NCBI GenBank assembly: GCA_965223585.1
Contig: CBDCWW010000009.1
Span: 248,001 to 312,000 of the forward strand
Length of the DNA: 64,000 nt
Reading direction: 5' to 3'
Origin: CBDCVN01 sp965223585
GTDB taxonomy: Bacteria; Deinococcota; Deinococci; Deinococcales; Trueperaceae
The notes under the pieces were generated by a model, which was given only the letters and a program-made list of their open reading frames with translations, made no database searches and was not told the origin of the DNA. Every line of letters starts with the position of its first letter. Positions within the stretch are counted from its first letter, which is position 1. A program made the translations under genes and the position numbers. Shown piece by piece: positions 18,826-28,030 of the stretch.

Positions 18826-20763
18826 TCAATTAACAAGCTTATCTATCACACTTCTATCCTCTAAAGTACTAACATCGCCAGTAATATCCTCCCCAGCAGC
18901 AATATTTTTAAGCAAACGGCGCATAATCTTACCGCTACGGGTTTTAGGTAATCCATCAGCAAAACGAATTTCTTTAGGCTTAGCTATAGCACCAATTTCT
19001 TTTTTAACATGTTCTAAAAGAGCTTGTCGCAATTCATCACTACCTTCTTTACCACCTTCTAAAATAACAAAAGCAACAATGGCTTCGCCTGTAAGGTCAT
19101 CGGGGCGACCTACTACCGCAGCTTCAGCAACATCAGCATGGGAAACTAACGCTGACTCTACTTCCATAGTACCTAAACGATGACCACTTACATTAACCAC
19201 ATCATCCACACGTCCCATAATCCAAAAGTAGCCTTCTTCATCTTGCCTAGCACCATCGCCAGCAAAATAAACATGGGGAATATCAGACCAGTATTGTTTC
19301 TTGTAACGTTTATCATCACCCCAAACTGTTCGCAGCATTGAAGGCCAAGGGCTCTTGATAGCTAGAAATCCTCCTGTATTGGCTGGTTGTTCTGTACCAT
19401 CGGGAAGCATAATGGCAGCTTCAACTCCAAAGAAAGGGAAACCCGCACTACCGGGCTTAGCATCGTGCACACCGGGCAAAGTAGTTAGCATAATGCCACC
19501 AGTTTCTGTTTGCCACCAAGTATCTACTATAGGACAGTTTTCTCCACCAATAACTTGGTAGTACCACATCCAAGCCTCGGGATTAATAGGTTCACCTACT
19601 GTTCCCAACAAACGTAAGCTAGAAAGGTCATGCTTTTTAGGGTGCTCATCACCCCATTTCATGAAGGCCCGAATAGCTGTAGGAGCAGTATAAAAAATAC
19701 TAACTTTGTGTTTTTCTACAATATCCCAAAATCTATCTTCTGCAGGATAGTTGGGGACACCCTCGTACATAACTTGAGTAACACCATTTAGCATAGGACC
19801 ATAGACTATATAAGAATGACCGGTAATCCAGCCCACATCAGCAGTACACCAGAAAGTGTCTTTATCTTGCATATCAAAGATATACTTGTTTGTTAAATAA
19901 GTGTAAGTCTGGTAACCACTTACTGTATGGAGAATGCCTTTAGGCTTACCAGTTGAACCACTAGTATAAAGAACAAAGTGAGGGTGCTCAGAATCTAGTG
20001 GTATGGCTTCACATTCAGTAGGTTGATTTTCCATAAGTTCGTGTGCCCATTCATCACGACCATCTTGCCAGTTAATTTCATTGCCACCACGTTTAACTAT
20101 AAAAACAGTTTCCACAGTGCTGCATTTCTTTAGAGCCTCATCAACATTTGGTTTTAAAGGGAAAACCTTACCACGGCGATAACCACCATCAGCAGTAATC
20201 ACTGCTTTAGCAGTAGTGTCATTAATACGATCAGCCAGAGCATTAGCACTAAAGCCACCAAAAACCACGCTGTGAACAGCCCCAATTCGGGCACAAGCCT
20301 GCATAGCCACAGCAGCTTCGGGAATCATAGGCATGTAAATTGCTACCCTGTCTCCTTTACCAATGCCTTTGCTTTTTAGCATATTGGCAAACTGGCAAAC
20401 CTTGTCTTTCATCTGATTATAGGTAAGCCTTATACTGTCGCCATTTTCACCTTCCCAGATAATAGCTGTTTTTTCACCTTTACCCTGAGCAATTTGGTGT
20501 TCTAAGCAATTGTAACTAATATTAGTCTGCCCACCTAAAAACCATTTAGCAAAAGGCTCATTCCACTCTACAAGCTTGTCCCATTGTTTAAACCAGTGTA
20601 ATTCACTGGTGACACTGCCCCAAAAAGCTTCAGGATCATCAAGTGATTGGCGGTAAAGGCGCTCATACTCTTCTTTAGTATTGATTTTAGCCTTGGCCTT
20701 GAAGCTTTCAGATGGGCTAAAACGACGATCTTCATGTAAAAATGATTCTATATTGTTAGACAT
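18826..20763 (-). CDS. acs: Acetyl-CoA synthetase (AMP-forming)
   Basis: 645 residues, the family's usual length. The P-loop YTSGSTGKPKG, the acetyl-CoA synthetase hallmark TVGEPINPEAW, WWQTETGG, GRVDDVVNVSGHR and the C-terminal LPKTRSGKIMRR, whose Lys is the acetylated catalytic residue, are all present. It activates acetate to acetyl-CoA via acetyl-AMP, in the cytoplasm. It is transcribed away from the exonuclease gene; a 17-bp palindrome sits in the shared promoter region. GGAG lies 11 nt before the ATG. Confidence 0.97.
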   Translation of the reverse strand: MSNNIESFLHEDRRFSPSESFKAKAKINTKEEYERLYRQSLDDPEAFWGSVTSELHWFKQWDKLVEWNEPFAKWFLGGQTNISYNCLEHQIAQGKGEKTAIIWEGENGDSIRLTYNQMKDKVCQFANMLKSKGIGKGDRVAIYMPMIPEAAVAMQACARIGAVHSVVFGGFSANALADRINDTTAKAVITADGGYRRGKVFPLKPNVDEALKKCSTVETVFIVKRGGNEINWQDGRDEWAHELMENQPTECEAIPLDSEHPHFVLYTSGSTGKPKGILHTVSGYQTYTYLTNKYIFDMQDKDTFWCTADVGWITGHSYIVYGPMLNGVTQVMYEGVPNYPAEDRFWDIVEKHKVSIFYTAPTAIRAFMKWGDEHPKKHDLSSLRLLGTVGEPINPEAWMWYYQVIGGENCPIVDTWWQTETGGIMLTTLPGVHDAKPGSAGFPFFGVEAAIMLPDGTEQPANTGGFLAIKSPWPSMLRTVWGDDKRYKKQYWSDIPHVYFAGDGARQDEEGYFWIMGRVDDVVNVSGHRLGTMEVESALVSHADVAEAAVVGRPDDLTGEAIVAFVILEGGKEGSDELRQALLEHVKKEIGAIAKPKEIRFADGLPKTRSGKIMRRLLKNIAAGEDITGDVSTLEDRSVIDKLVN

Positions 20764-20808
20764 AAAAGTATCTCCAAGCTGCTTTTGATGTCATAATTTT
20801 ATTATGTT

Positions 20809-20825
20809 TTGTAAAGGCTTTACAA
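20809..20825. promoter_or_regulatory. 17-bp palindromic operator between acs and exonuclease gene
   Basis: ttgtaaaggctttacaa has perfect 8-bp arms around one central base and lies midway in the 91-bp divergent intergenic region, next to the AT-rich -10-like stretch for acs (ataataaaat on the minus strand). A carbon-responsive regulator is plausible; only symmetry and position support this. Confidence 0.45.
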
Positions 20826-20854
20826 GTTTAGGTTAAACTTTATTAAGGAGAACT

Positions 20855-21421
20855 ATGACTGAGAAACTACCAGAGCTATACATTGCTACCGATGTAGAAG
20901 CCGATGGTCCTATCCCCGGTCCCTATAGCATGCTTTCTTTTGGAATGGCGGTAGTTGGTAAGCCTGACTTAAAATTCTACACAGAGCTAAAACCTATATC
21001 CGATAAGTTTGTCCGAAAAGCACTAGAAGTATCTGGGCTTGATAGAGATAAGTTAATACAAGAAGCTCCAAAAGCACAAGAAGCTATGGAGAAATCTGCT
21101 AGGTGGATAAATGACCTAAGAAAGATAGGCCGTCCTGTTTTTCTTGCTGGCCCCGCTGTTTGGGATGGCATGTTTATACATTGGTATTTTGTAAGATTCC
21201 TTGGTAAAAGCCCATTTGGTAACACAGGGTCTGGTATTGACTTAAGAAGTTACTGGATGGGGTATAAAGGATGTGAATGGGTAGAGACAAGAAAAGGTAA
21301 GATAAAGTATGCTTTAGAATTGCAAGGGTTACCACATACTCACCATGCTGGTGAAGATGCAGCAGAACTAGCTGCTGTTTTTGAAGCAATTTTGGATAAT
21401 CAACGAAAAACAACTCTCTAG
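20855..21421 (+). CDS. DnaQ-like 3'-5' exonuclease family protein
   Basis: 188 residues. The fold begins YIATDVEADGP, with the acidic pair (Asp, Glu) of DEDD exonuclease motif I. A central GPAVWDGMFIHWYF segment may be motif II, and the end HHAGEDAAELAAVF has His and Asp spaced as in the DEDDh motif III. Members act on 3' ends of DNA or RNA or on oligoribonucleotides; the substrate here is not evident. AAGGAG lies 6 nt before the ATG. pntA follows after 15 bp, implying cotranscription without an obvious functional link. Confidence 0.75.
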   Translation: MTEKLPELYIATDVEADGPIPGPYSMLSFGMAVVGKPDLKFYTELKPISDKFVRKALEVSGLDRDKLIQEAPKAQEAMEKSARWINDLRKIGRPVFLAGPAVWDGMFIHWYFVRFLGKSPFGNTGSGIDLRSYWMGYKGCEWVETRKGKIKYALELQGLPHTHHAGEDAAELAAVFEAILDNQRKTTL

Positions 21422-21436
21422 AAGAAAGGAAGTAAA

Positions 21437-22567
21437 ATGCACCTTTTTGTACCTAAAGAAACTTTAGAAGGGGAGACTCGAGCACCCCTAACACCTGAAG
21501 CTGCTCAAGATCTTAAAGAACTCGAGCTAAACATAAACATAGAGCAAGGTTTAGGGGAAAGTATAAACTTTGCTGATAGCGATTATGAAGCCTTTGGTGT
21601 AAATGTAGTTCAAAAAGACTTTTTAGCTGAAGCTAATGTTATCTTGCGTTTAAATAAACCAGAACTAGAAGAAGTTAGTGAACTTAAAGAAGATGCTGTT
21701 CATATTAGTTTGCTGGATCCCTTCCAAAATCTTGACTTAGTTAAAGCTTTAGCTGAGGCAAAGGTAAGTGCCTTCTGCATGGAGCTTATTCCCCGTAGTA
21801 GCTATGCTCAGAAAATGGACGTACTCTCGAGCCAAGCCAGTTTAGCAGGCTATGTGGCAGTGATTCTGGCTGCTGAACGCATCAATAAGGTATTACCTAT
21901 GATGAGTACACCTGCAGGCACTATTCCTCCTGCCAAGGTGTTAATAATAGGAGCTGGAGTAGCAGGTTTGCAAGCCATAGCAACTGCTAAGCGTTTAGGG
22001 GCAAGAGTGGATGCATATGATACCCGCCCAGTGGTAGAAGAACAAGTTAAATCACTTGGTGCTAAATTTTTAAAAATTGATGTGGGTTCAACAGGGCAAA
22101 CTAAACAAGGTTATGCTAAGGCCCTTACGGAAGACCAATTGGAAAAACAACGTCAGCAAATGTCTAAGTTCTGTGCAAGTGCTGATATTATCATTACTAC
22201 TGCTCAGCTTTTTGGGAAACCTGCTCCCCAAATAATCACAGAGGAAATGTTAACGAACATGAATCCCGGCAGTGTAATAATTGATCTGGCTGCTTCAACA
22301 GGTGGCAATGTAGCAGGCAGCAAACCTGATGAAGAGGTAATAGTAAATGGAGTAAAAATTATAGGGCTTACTAATCTACCTGCTAGTGTGGCTAAAGATG
22401 CTAGTGAAATGTATGCTAACAATGCAGTCAATCTAATTAAACACGTTTGGGATAGCCAAACTAAAACAATCAAGCTTGACTTAGAAGATGAAATTGTAGA
22501 TAGTGCTTTACTAACCCATGAAGGACAAGTGCGCAACGATAATATCCTTGAAGCAAGCAAGAAATAA
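21437..22567 (+). CDS. pntA: NAD(P) transhydrogenase subunit alpha (alpha-1 type)
   Basis: 376 residues, the size of the separate NAD-binding alpha-1 subunit. PntA rather than alanine dehydrogenase is shown by ELIPRSSYAQKMDVLSSQ and by the domain I extension around DVGSTGQTKQGYAKALTEDQ. The Rossmann motif is IGAGVAGLQAIATAKRLGA. The enzyme transfers hydride between NAD and NADP using the proton gradient, and needs membrane subunits alpha-2 and beta, which are usually the next two genes. Here none follows: a terminator and opposite-strand genes come instead. Shine-Dalgarno AAAGGAAG precedes the ATG. Confidence 0.9.
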   Translation: MHLFVPKETLEGETRAPLTPEAAQDLKELELNINIEQGLGESINFADSDYEAFGVNVVQKDFLAEANVILRLNKPELEEVSELKEDAVHISLLDPFQNLDLVKALAEAKVSAFCMELIPRSSYAQKMDVLSSQASLAGYVAVILAAERINKVLPMMSTPAGTIPPAKVLIIGAGVAGLQAIATAKRLGARVDAYDTRPVVEEQVKSLGAKFLKIDVGSTGQTKQGYAKALTEDQLEKQRQQMSKFCASADIIITTAQLFGKPAPQIITEEMLTNMNPGSVIIDLAASTGGNVAGSKPDEEVIVNGVKIIGLTNLPASVAKDASEMYANNAVNLIKHVWDSQTKTIKLDLEDEIVDSALLTHEGQVRNDNILEASKK

Positions 22568-22627
22568 GCATGCGTTTCTTTAACACGGCTAGACCTATTG
22601 ATTATGAAGACCACACGACAGTCACAA

Positions 22628-22660
22628 AAACCTCGAAGGTTTCCAAAACCTCCGAGGTTT
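22628..22660 (+). terminator. Hairpin terminator after pntA
   Basis: aaacctcg (22628-22635) pairs with cgaggttt (22653-22660), with further pairing of ggttt and aacc inside, 60 bp past the pntA stop. It contains the same AACCTCCGAGG word as the terminator at 18781. Confidence 0.6.
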
Positions 22661-22745
22661 GGGCTACTCAAAGAGTGACAATAGAAATAAGACTACTACA
22701 TAAATCAATAGAGAGTATCGCAGCGCATTTTAAGTATGCCAGTTT

Positions 22746-23136
22746 TTATATCGCAATGTGCTCAGGTACAATAAACCATTCATGATATAAAATAGCCACA
22801 AAAAAATCTTCCCCAAGGACCTTATCGCACACTGCTACAAAACCTGCTTGAAAATGCTCATGGGCTGATTGTTCTACATAGGTAGTGTCTTTTAGAAAAA
22901 TAGTCAATGTTTTCTCTGCTTTATCAATTGTGCACCTGAGTACTGTAATGTTCTTATGGCGCTCTATTATCTAAGGGCAATAAAACATGTTTTTCACCAA
23001 TCTTTATAAATTCTGGATTGTAATATTTGATCACAGAACTCCAATGTTCTGGACCTTCATGTTTTTCAATAATTCGGTCGTATCTGTAAGATTTTATCTT
23101 CTCAAGGGCACTTTTTGAAAGGTTAGCAATTTGCAT
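22746..23136 (-). pseudogene. Frameshifted small gene of unknown family
   Basis: The 5' part (22954-23136) codes for MQIANLSKSALEKIKSYRYD...HVLLPLDN and stops. In another frame the same strand continues with a coherent sequence from 22967 to 22746 (RHKNITVLRCTIDKAEKTLT, then FVAVCDKVLGEDFFVAILYH) and no stop before 22748. Joined by one frameshift near 22960 they give about 127 residues of ordinary composition. The second part has no start codon of its own. I do not recognise the family; a sequencing error could also explain it. Confidence 0.55.
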
Positions 23137-23230
23137 GATTATTTATGGTGTTGTTTACTAGCTTTACTTTCTTGACCGGTAGGTATAGTAATCTGAACGT
23201 GGTGAATTGCTTTTATCATTACTTTATAGC

Positions 23231-23551
23231 CTAACTTGTTTGCAAGACAAGCCAATTTAAGTACTCAGAATTACCGCTCTCAATAGGAAAAACTATAATT
23301 GCAGGTACATCATAACTATGCAAATCCTTAACTTTTTTTATAAGCTCATCTACAAGAGAAGCTCTTGTTTTAGCTATTAGTATTGCTTCTTCATCGGTCT
23401 GAAGCTCATCTTGCCAATAATATATTGAAGTCATTTGAGGCAAAATATTGACGCAAGCAGCCAAACGTTCCTCTACTAAAACTTTGCCAATATGCTTAGC
23501 TTGTTCAATATCCTTAGTGGTTATGTAAACAATTTTTGTGTCTGCTACCAT
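23231..23551 (-). CDS. cutA: CutA-like divalent-cation tolerance protein
   Basis: 106 residues from ATG at 23551; an upstream in-frame codon would add 18 unrelated residues, so the shorter form matching the family length was chosen. CutA signatures are present: VYITTKD, AKHIGKVLVEERLAACVNI, SIYYWQDELQTDEEAILIAKT and DVPAIIVFPI..YLNWL. CutA forms stable trimers related to PII proteins; its role in metal tolerance is family knowledge and poorly defined. It stands alone, divergent from uvrA. Confidence 0.9.
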   Translation of the reverse strand: MVADTKIVYITTKDIEQAKHIGKVLVEERLAACVNILPQMTSIYYWQDELQTDEEAILIAKTRASLVDELIKKVKDLHSYDVPAIIVFPIESGNSEYLNWLVLQTS

Positions 23552-23711
23552 TTTGAATAGGCTCGCCCATAAAGTAATTGCGTTAAACTTAACACTTAAG
23601 CCCATTTAAATTATAGAATGTTTTTTTGCGAATAGTTAGATTTTTTAATTATTAGCTATTTAACTCTTGATTTTAAGCACCTAGACATAAATATCAAGGA
23701 AGCAGGTTGCC

Positions 23712-26573
23712 TTGCAAAACATAATAATTCGTGGTGCACGTGAGCACAATTTAAAAAATATTGACTTAGAACTACCTCGCAACAAATTTATTGTTTTTAC
23801 GGGTGTTTCTGGCTCAGGTAAATCAACCCTAGCCTTTGATACCATCTACGCAGAAGGTCAGCGCCGCTATGTAGAAAGCTTATCAGCTTATGCTAGGCAG
23901 TTTTTAGGGGTCATGGACAAGCCAGATGTAGATAGCATTGAAGGTTTAAGTCCTGCTATCTCTATAGACCAAAAAACCACTAGCCACAACCCCCGCTCTA
24001 CTGTTGGCACTGTAACAGAGATACACGATTACTTACGCCTTTTATTTGCTCGAGCAGGCAAACCCCATTGCCCAACTTGTGGTAAACCAATTGAACGTCA
24101 GTCTGCTAGCGAGATTGTTGACAAACTCTTAAACGATCATAATGATGCTAAAGCAATGATTTTAGCTCCTATAGTGCGTCAGCGCAAAGGAGAGTATAAA
24201 AAGCTTTTTAGTGATTTAAAAAAAGAAGGCTTTGCACGTGTGCGTATAGATGGCAAGGTAATGACTCTTGATGAAGCTATGGAGGGTACGCTCGAGCGCT
24301 ATGAAAGACACGATGTTGATGTAGTAGTAGACCGTATCAAAATAACGCTAGAAGATAGGGTACGTATTGCTGAATCTATCGAGTTAGCTTTAAGTAAAGG
24401 AGAGGGTTTGCTGCGTGTTTTCTTACCAGATAAAAACATAGATGAACTTTTAAGTGAGAAGTTTGCTTGTCCAGAACATGGTACCTTTCTAGAAGAATTA
24501 GAACCACGTGTTTTTTCCTTCAACTCCCCCTATGGTGCTTGTAGTCATTGCAATGGCCTTGGTTATTTACAACAATTTACTGAAGAGCTTATAGTTCCTA
24601 GTCCTGATCTATCTATTTCTGAAGGAGCTATAATCCCTTGGCAGGGTAAGGATGCTAAAATTTATTATTGGGATAGACTTAAAGCTTTGTCTGAACATCT
24701 TGATTTTGCTTTGGAAACACCTTGGCAAGATTTAACAACTGAAATTAAAGAAGCTATTCTTAATGGCATTGATGATTCTATAGAAGTTACTTATACTCGT
24801 AATGGGCGTGATGTTATGCGCTTCAAAACTGAATTTGAAGGTGTTATTCCTAATCTCGAGCGCCGTTTGCAAGAAACCACCTCAGATTATGCCCGTGAAA
24901 AAATTGAAGCCTTTATGTCTAGGGTGACTTGCCCTCACTGTCAAGGTACTCGTTACCGCAAAGAGGTTTTGGCTGTTACTATAGCTAATAAAAATATTGG
25001 TGAGATACTTGGTATGACTGTTTTGGAAGGACGGAAATTCTTTGCCAGTATGGAACTCGACAGCACTCAAGCAAAAATAGCCCGTCCTATTCTAAGGGAA
25101 GTTGATGCTAGACTAGGATTTTTAGAAAGTGTAGGGCTTGACTATCTTACTCTAGATCGTAGTGCCAACACTCTTTCTGGTGGTGAGGCGCAACGTATAC
25201 GTCTAGCTACACAAGTAGGATCAGGGCTTACAGGAGTACTCTATGTACTAGATGAACCTTCTATTGGCTTGCATCCTAGAGACAATCTTCGCTTGCTCAA
25301 AACCTTGTTTCATTTACGTGATCTTGGTAATACTCTTATCGTAGTGGAGCACGATGAAGAAACCATGCGAGCTAGTGACTTTATTGTAGATCTTGGCCTT
25401 GGTGCGGGCGTTCACGGTGGTGAAATAATAGCAGCTGCAACACCAAAAGAATTAGCCAAGCACAAAAAATCTCTAACAGCAGCTTATTTACGCCAAGAAA
25501 AGTATATAGCAGTGCCAAAAAAGCGTCGCAAAGGAAATGGTAAAAAGCTTAAGATTATTGGGGCTTGCGAGCACAACCTTAAAAATATTGATGTGACTCT
25601 ACCTCTAGGAAAACTTCTTTGTATTACTGGCGCTTCTGGTTCAGGTAAATCCACACTAGTGCACCGGATTTTACATGCTGCTCTAGCTAAGAAACTTCAC
25701 CGGGCTAAAGCAACAGCGGGCAAACATACAAAAATTGCTGGCATTGATAATGTTGACAAGGTTATTGAAATAGATCAAGGTCCTATAGGAAGGACACCTC
25801 GTTCTAACCCTGCCACCTATACAGGAATTTTTACAGATATTCGTGATCTTTATACTAGAGCTCCTGAGTCAAGGAAAAGAGGCTATAAAGCTGGGCGTTT
25901 TAGCTTTAATGTCAAAGGTGGACGTTGTGAGGCTTGTAAAGGTGATGGCACAGTTAAAGTAGAGATGTACTTTTTGCCAGACATTTATGTGCCCTGTGAA
26001 GTTTGTAAAGGTAAACGCTACAACAAGGAAACCTTAGAGGTTAAGATTAAGGGTAAATCTATTTCTGAGGTTTTAGATATGACTGTAGATGAGGGGCTTG
26101 AATTTTTTGAAAATATTCCCAATGTGGCTCGTAAGCTTCAGCTTATGCAAGATGTGGGCCTAGGATACATCAAAATTGGTCAATCTTCTCCAACTCTTTC
26201 AGGCGGTGAAGCACAACGCGTTAAACTTGCTTCAGAACTAGGCAAGCGCTCAACGGGCAAAACACTGTACATTTTGGATGAACCTACTACTGGTCTGCAC
26301 TTTGATGATGTTAAAAAGCTTTTAAATGTCTTACATCGTTTAGTAGATGGTGGCAACACTTTAGTGGTTATAGAACATAACATAGATGTTATAAAAACTG
26401 CTGATTGGGTTATTGACCTTGGCCCTGATGGCGGTGTGCGAGGTGGAGAAATTATTGCAGAAGGCACGCCTGAGGAAGTAGCTTTAATGCCTAGTTCCTC
26501 AACTGGACAATTTTTGGCAAAGGTTCCTGAAATTTTAACCTCGAGTCAAAAAGATATAGTGGAGATAACTTAA
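23712..26573 (+). CDS. uvrA: Excinuclease ABC subunit A
   Basis: 953 residues, normal for UvrA. It has two ABC ATPase modules: Walker A GVSGSGKST (~32) and GASGSGKST (~640), two LSGGEAQR signatures, and zinc-binding CPTCGK, CSHCNGLG, CPHCQGTRY and CEACKGDG clusters. It recognises DNA lesions with UvrB in nucleotide excision repair. The TTG start is chosen because the family begins with IIIRGAREHNLKNI and AAGGAAGCAGG lies just upstream. Four CTCGAG sites lie in the gene, in different codon phases. Confidence 0.97.
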   Translation: MQNIIIRGAREHNLKNIDLELPRNKFIVFTGVSGSGKSTLAFDTIYAEGQRRYVESLSAYARQFLGVMDKPDVDSIEGLSPAISIDQKTTSHNPRSTVGTVTEIHDYLRLLFARAGKPHCPTCGKPIERQSASEIVDKLLNDHNDAKAMILAPIVRQRKGEYKKLFSDLKKEGFARVRIDGKVMTLDEAMEGTLERYERHDVDVVVDRIKITLEDRVRIAESIELALSKGEGLLRVFLPDKNIDELLSEKFACPEHGTFLEELEPRVFSFNSPYGACSHCNGLGYLQQFTEELIVPSPDLSISEGAIIPWQGKDAKIYYWDRLKALSEHLDFALETPWQDLTTEIKEAILNGIDDSIEVTYTRNGRDVMRFKTEFEGVIPNLERRLQETTSDYAREKIEAFMSRVTCPHCQGTRYRKEVLAVTIANKNIGEILGMTVLEGRKFFASMELDSTQAKIARPILREVDARLGFLESVGLDYLTLDRSANTLSGGEAQRIRLATQVGSGLTGVLYVLDEPSIGLHPRDNLRLLKTLFHLRDLGNTLIVVEHDEETMRASDFIVDLGLGAGVHGGEIIAAATPKELAKHKKSLTAAYLRQEKYIAVPKKRRKGNGKKLKIIGACEHNLKNIDVTLPLGKLLCITGASGSGKSTLVHRILHAALAKKLHRAKATAGKHTKIAGIDNVDKVIEIDQGPIGRTPRSNPATYTGIFTDIRDLYTRAPESRKRGYKAGRFSFNVKGGRCEACKGDGTVKVEMYFLPDIYVPCEVCKGKRYNKETLEVKIKGKSISEVLDMTVDEGLEFFENIPNVARKLQLMQDVGLGYIKIGQSSPTLSGGEAQRVKLASELGKRSTGKTLYILDEPTTGLHFDDVKKLLNVLHRLVDGGNTLVVIEHNIDVIKTADWVIDLGPDGGVRGGEIIAEGTPEEVALMPSSSTGQFLAKVPEILTSSQKDIVEIT

Positions 26574-27115
26574 TGAAACGGATGTATACTCCTCCTCCTC
26601 CCAAAAATATTTTTATGGGTTTGTTTTTATGTTTCTTTGCTGCAGTAATAATAGTTTCTCCTTTACCTATACTTTACCGCAGTATGCTTACTCTCTTCAC
26701 AGCTTATCTTGCCGCTAGTTATGGTGGCATGCCTTTTGCTTACATTGTAGTTGTTCTAGTGCCTCCTCTAGGTCTTTTAAAACAAGATGATAGCTGGCTC
26801 ATTTTCCTGCCTATGATTATTAGCTCGGGGCTTTTGGCTATGCTGGGGCTCGAGTACTCGTGGCGTTACGCGGCCCTCCTAATATCACCTTTTCTGTATA
26901 TTTTACCTCAACTTTTTGTCTGGAAGGTTTCCGAACATAGACTCTTTGAAATTGCAATACCTTGGCAACCAAGTGCCACTAGGTGGTTAATTATCCACGC
27001 CTTTGTAGCAGGAGCAGGTGTACTAACTATGCTTTTTTTAGACAGAAAGAGGCAAAAGTCATTTAAACGCTTAGAAACCACGACTCGAGCTAAACGTAAA
27101 CCTTCATTCAACTAG
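26573..27115 (+). CDS. Membrane protein of unknown function, coupled to uvrA
   Basis: 180 residues, with four to five hydrophobic helices (for example IFMGLFLCFFAAVIIVSPLP, FAYIVVVLVPPLGLL, WLIIHAFVAGAGVLTMLFL) and a basic C-terminal tail. The start codon shares a base with the uvrA stop (TAATG), so translation is coupled. I do not recognise the family. A direct repair role is not implied by the sequence. Confidence 0.75.
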   Translation: MKRMYTPPPPKNIFMGLFLCFFAAVIIVSPLPILYRSMLTLFTAYLAASYGGMPFAYIVVVLVPPLGLLKQDDSWLIFLPMIISSGLLAMLGLEYSWRYAALLISPFLYILPQLFVWKVSEHRLFEIAIPWQPSATRWLIIHAFVAGAGVLTMLFLDRKRQKSFKRLETTTRAKRKPSFN

Positions 27116-27136
27116 TACATGCTTGATTAGTCACAG

Positions 27137-27484
27137 TTATAAAGGCAAAAATATAACTTGATTTTTGACTTCTTCTGGCTCTACTAAGGTAGAAATTAAT
27201 TCGAGATCCTCAACACATTGCCCTACAGTCACTCGTAATTGATGCCCATAAACAATCCCACTGAAGCTTATGTTGTCCTGTTGGCGTTTGGCAGCTTCGA
27301 CAAGGAGATCGTCATCCTGAGTAAACAATAGGCGTTCTAGTTCAGTAGCTCTATCTAAAAGTTCAGGATCATCTAAAGTGCTTGCATTGTCCTCATAAGC
27401 AGTGAGGACATCTATGTCAAGTAAGCGTAAGCCAGTGGCTATAGCCTTTTTCACGTGCTGATCAAAGTAAAACTTTAAAGGCAC
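27137..27484 (-). CDS. DUF5615-type PIN-like toxin
   Basis: 115 residues starting with GTG at 27484. It matches the DUF5615/PIN-like pattern: KFYFDQHV near the N-terminus (catalytic-type Asp), DVLTAYEDNAS, DPELLDRATELERLLFTQDDDLL (second acidic cluster) and ISFSGIVYGHQ. These proteins pair with DUF433 antitoxins in putative type II toxin-antitoxin modules. The start overlaps the stop of the antitoxin gene by one base (TAGTG). Confidence 0.8.
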   Translation of the reverse strand: MPLKFYFDQHVKKAIATGLRLLDIDVLTAYEDNASTLDDPELLDRATELERLLFTQDDDLLVEAAKRQQDNISFSGIVYGHQLRVTVGQCVEDLELISTLVEPEEVKNQVIFLPL

Positions 27485-27795
27485 TATCTAACAGTTTTTT
27501 TTATGCGATTAACAAAGGCAGGTACAGGGGTTTGCTGTTGCAACTTATCTGCCTTAGCAAGGCGTTGCTGAATATCTTTATCTAGAGCTTCTTTATGATC
27601 CCAATAATAAGCAAGAGCAGAATAAATTTGCCCCAGTGACAAATAAGGATGCTGTGATTGAATCTCCTCAGGGCTCGAGTCACTCGATAGGTAAGTAGAA
27701 ACAAGCTCAACAACTTTCATGTTAGTACCTTTAATAAAAACAATATTTGCTTCATTTAAAGCAATGTGCTCATAGTTTGTTGCTACTAATACCAT
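27484..27795 (-). CDS. DUF433-type antitoxin
   Basis: About 103 residues from ATG at 27795; an upstream frame of 29 residues is rejected as unlike the family. The DUF433 helix-turn-helix follows a short beta segment: IVFIKGTNMKVVELVSTYLSSDSSPEEIQSQHPYLSLGQIYSALAYYWDH. It precedes and overlaps the DUF5615 toxin gene, the usual antitoxin-first order. A TATACT hexamer 6 nt before the ATG indicates a leaderless mRNA. Confidence 0.8.
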   Translation of the reverse strand: MVLVATNYEHIALNEANIVFIKGTNMKVVELVSTYLSSDSSPEEIQSQHPYLSLGQIYSALAYYWDHKEALDKDIQQRLAKADKLQQQTPVPAFVNRIKKTVR

Positions 27796-27801
27796 GCATT
27801 T

Positions 27802-27807
27802 AGTATA
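27802..27807 (-). promoter_or_regulatory. -10 element of the DUF433/DUF5615 operon
   Basis: TATACT on the minus strand, 6 nt upstream of the ATG at 27795, with no Shine-Dalgarno; fits a leaderless transcript. Confidence 0.55.
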
Positions 27808-27919
27808 GCATAAGCATAGATCTGATTCTAAAGCTTTGCTTGGCTGAGCAAGCTGTGTGTCTAGGGAATGATATTCTAGCATTATAATGTTCGAACTTGT
27901 TAACTGTTTGTTAGTGCGT

Positions 27920-27947
27920 GTAGAGCCGCAAAGTCTTGCAGCTCTAC
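27920..27947. terminator. Strong hairpin between the VWA gene and the TA operon
   Basis: gtagagc (27920-27926) pairs with gctctac (27941-27947); gcaa and ttgc extend the stem inside. It lies 85-110 bp past the end of the giant VWA gene. The T-rich flank (gagtttt) is on the plus strand, so its use as a terminator for the minus-strand gene is uncertain. Confidence 0.4.
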
Positions 27948-28030
27948 GAGTTTTGAATTGCCTCGGGTGAATTCATCAAATAAGATTGGGCCATACATGT
28001 TAATACATCTTACCTGCTAAGAGAGCTTTA

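Noticed and set aside
21437..22567. Alanine dehydrogenase
   Set aside because: The fold is shared, but the LIPRxxxAQxMDxLSSQ segment and the insert around TGQTKQGYAK are those of PntA.
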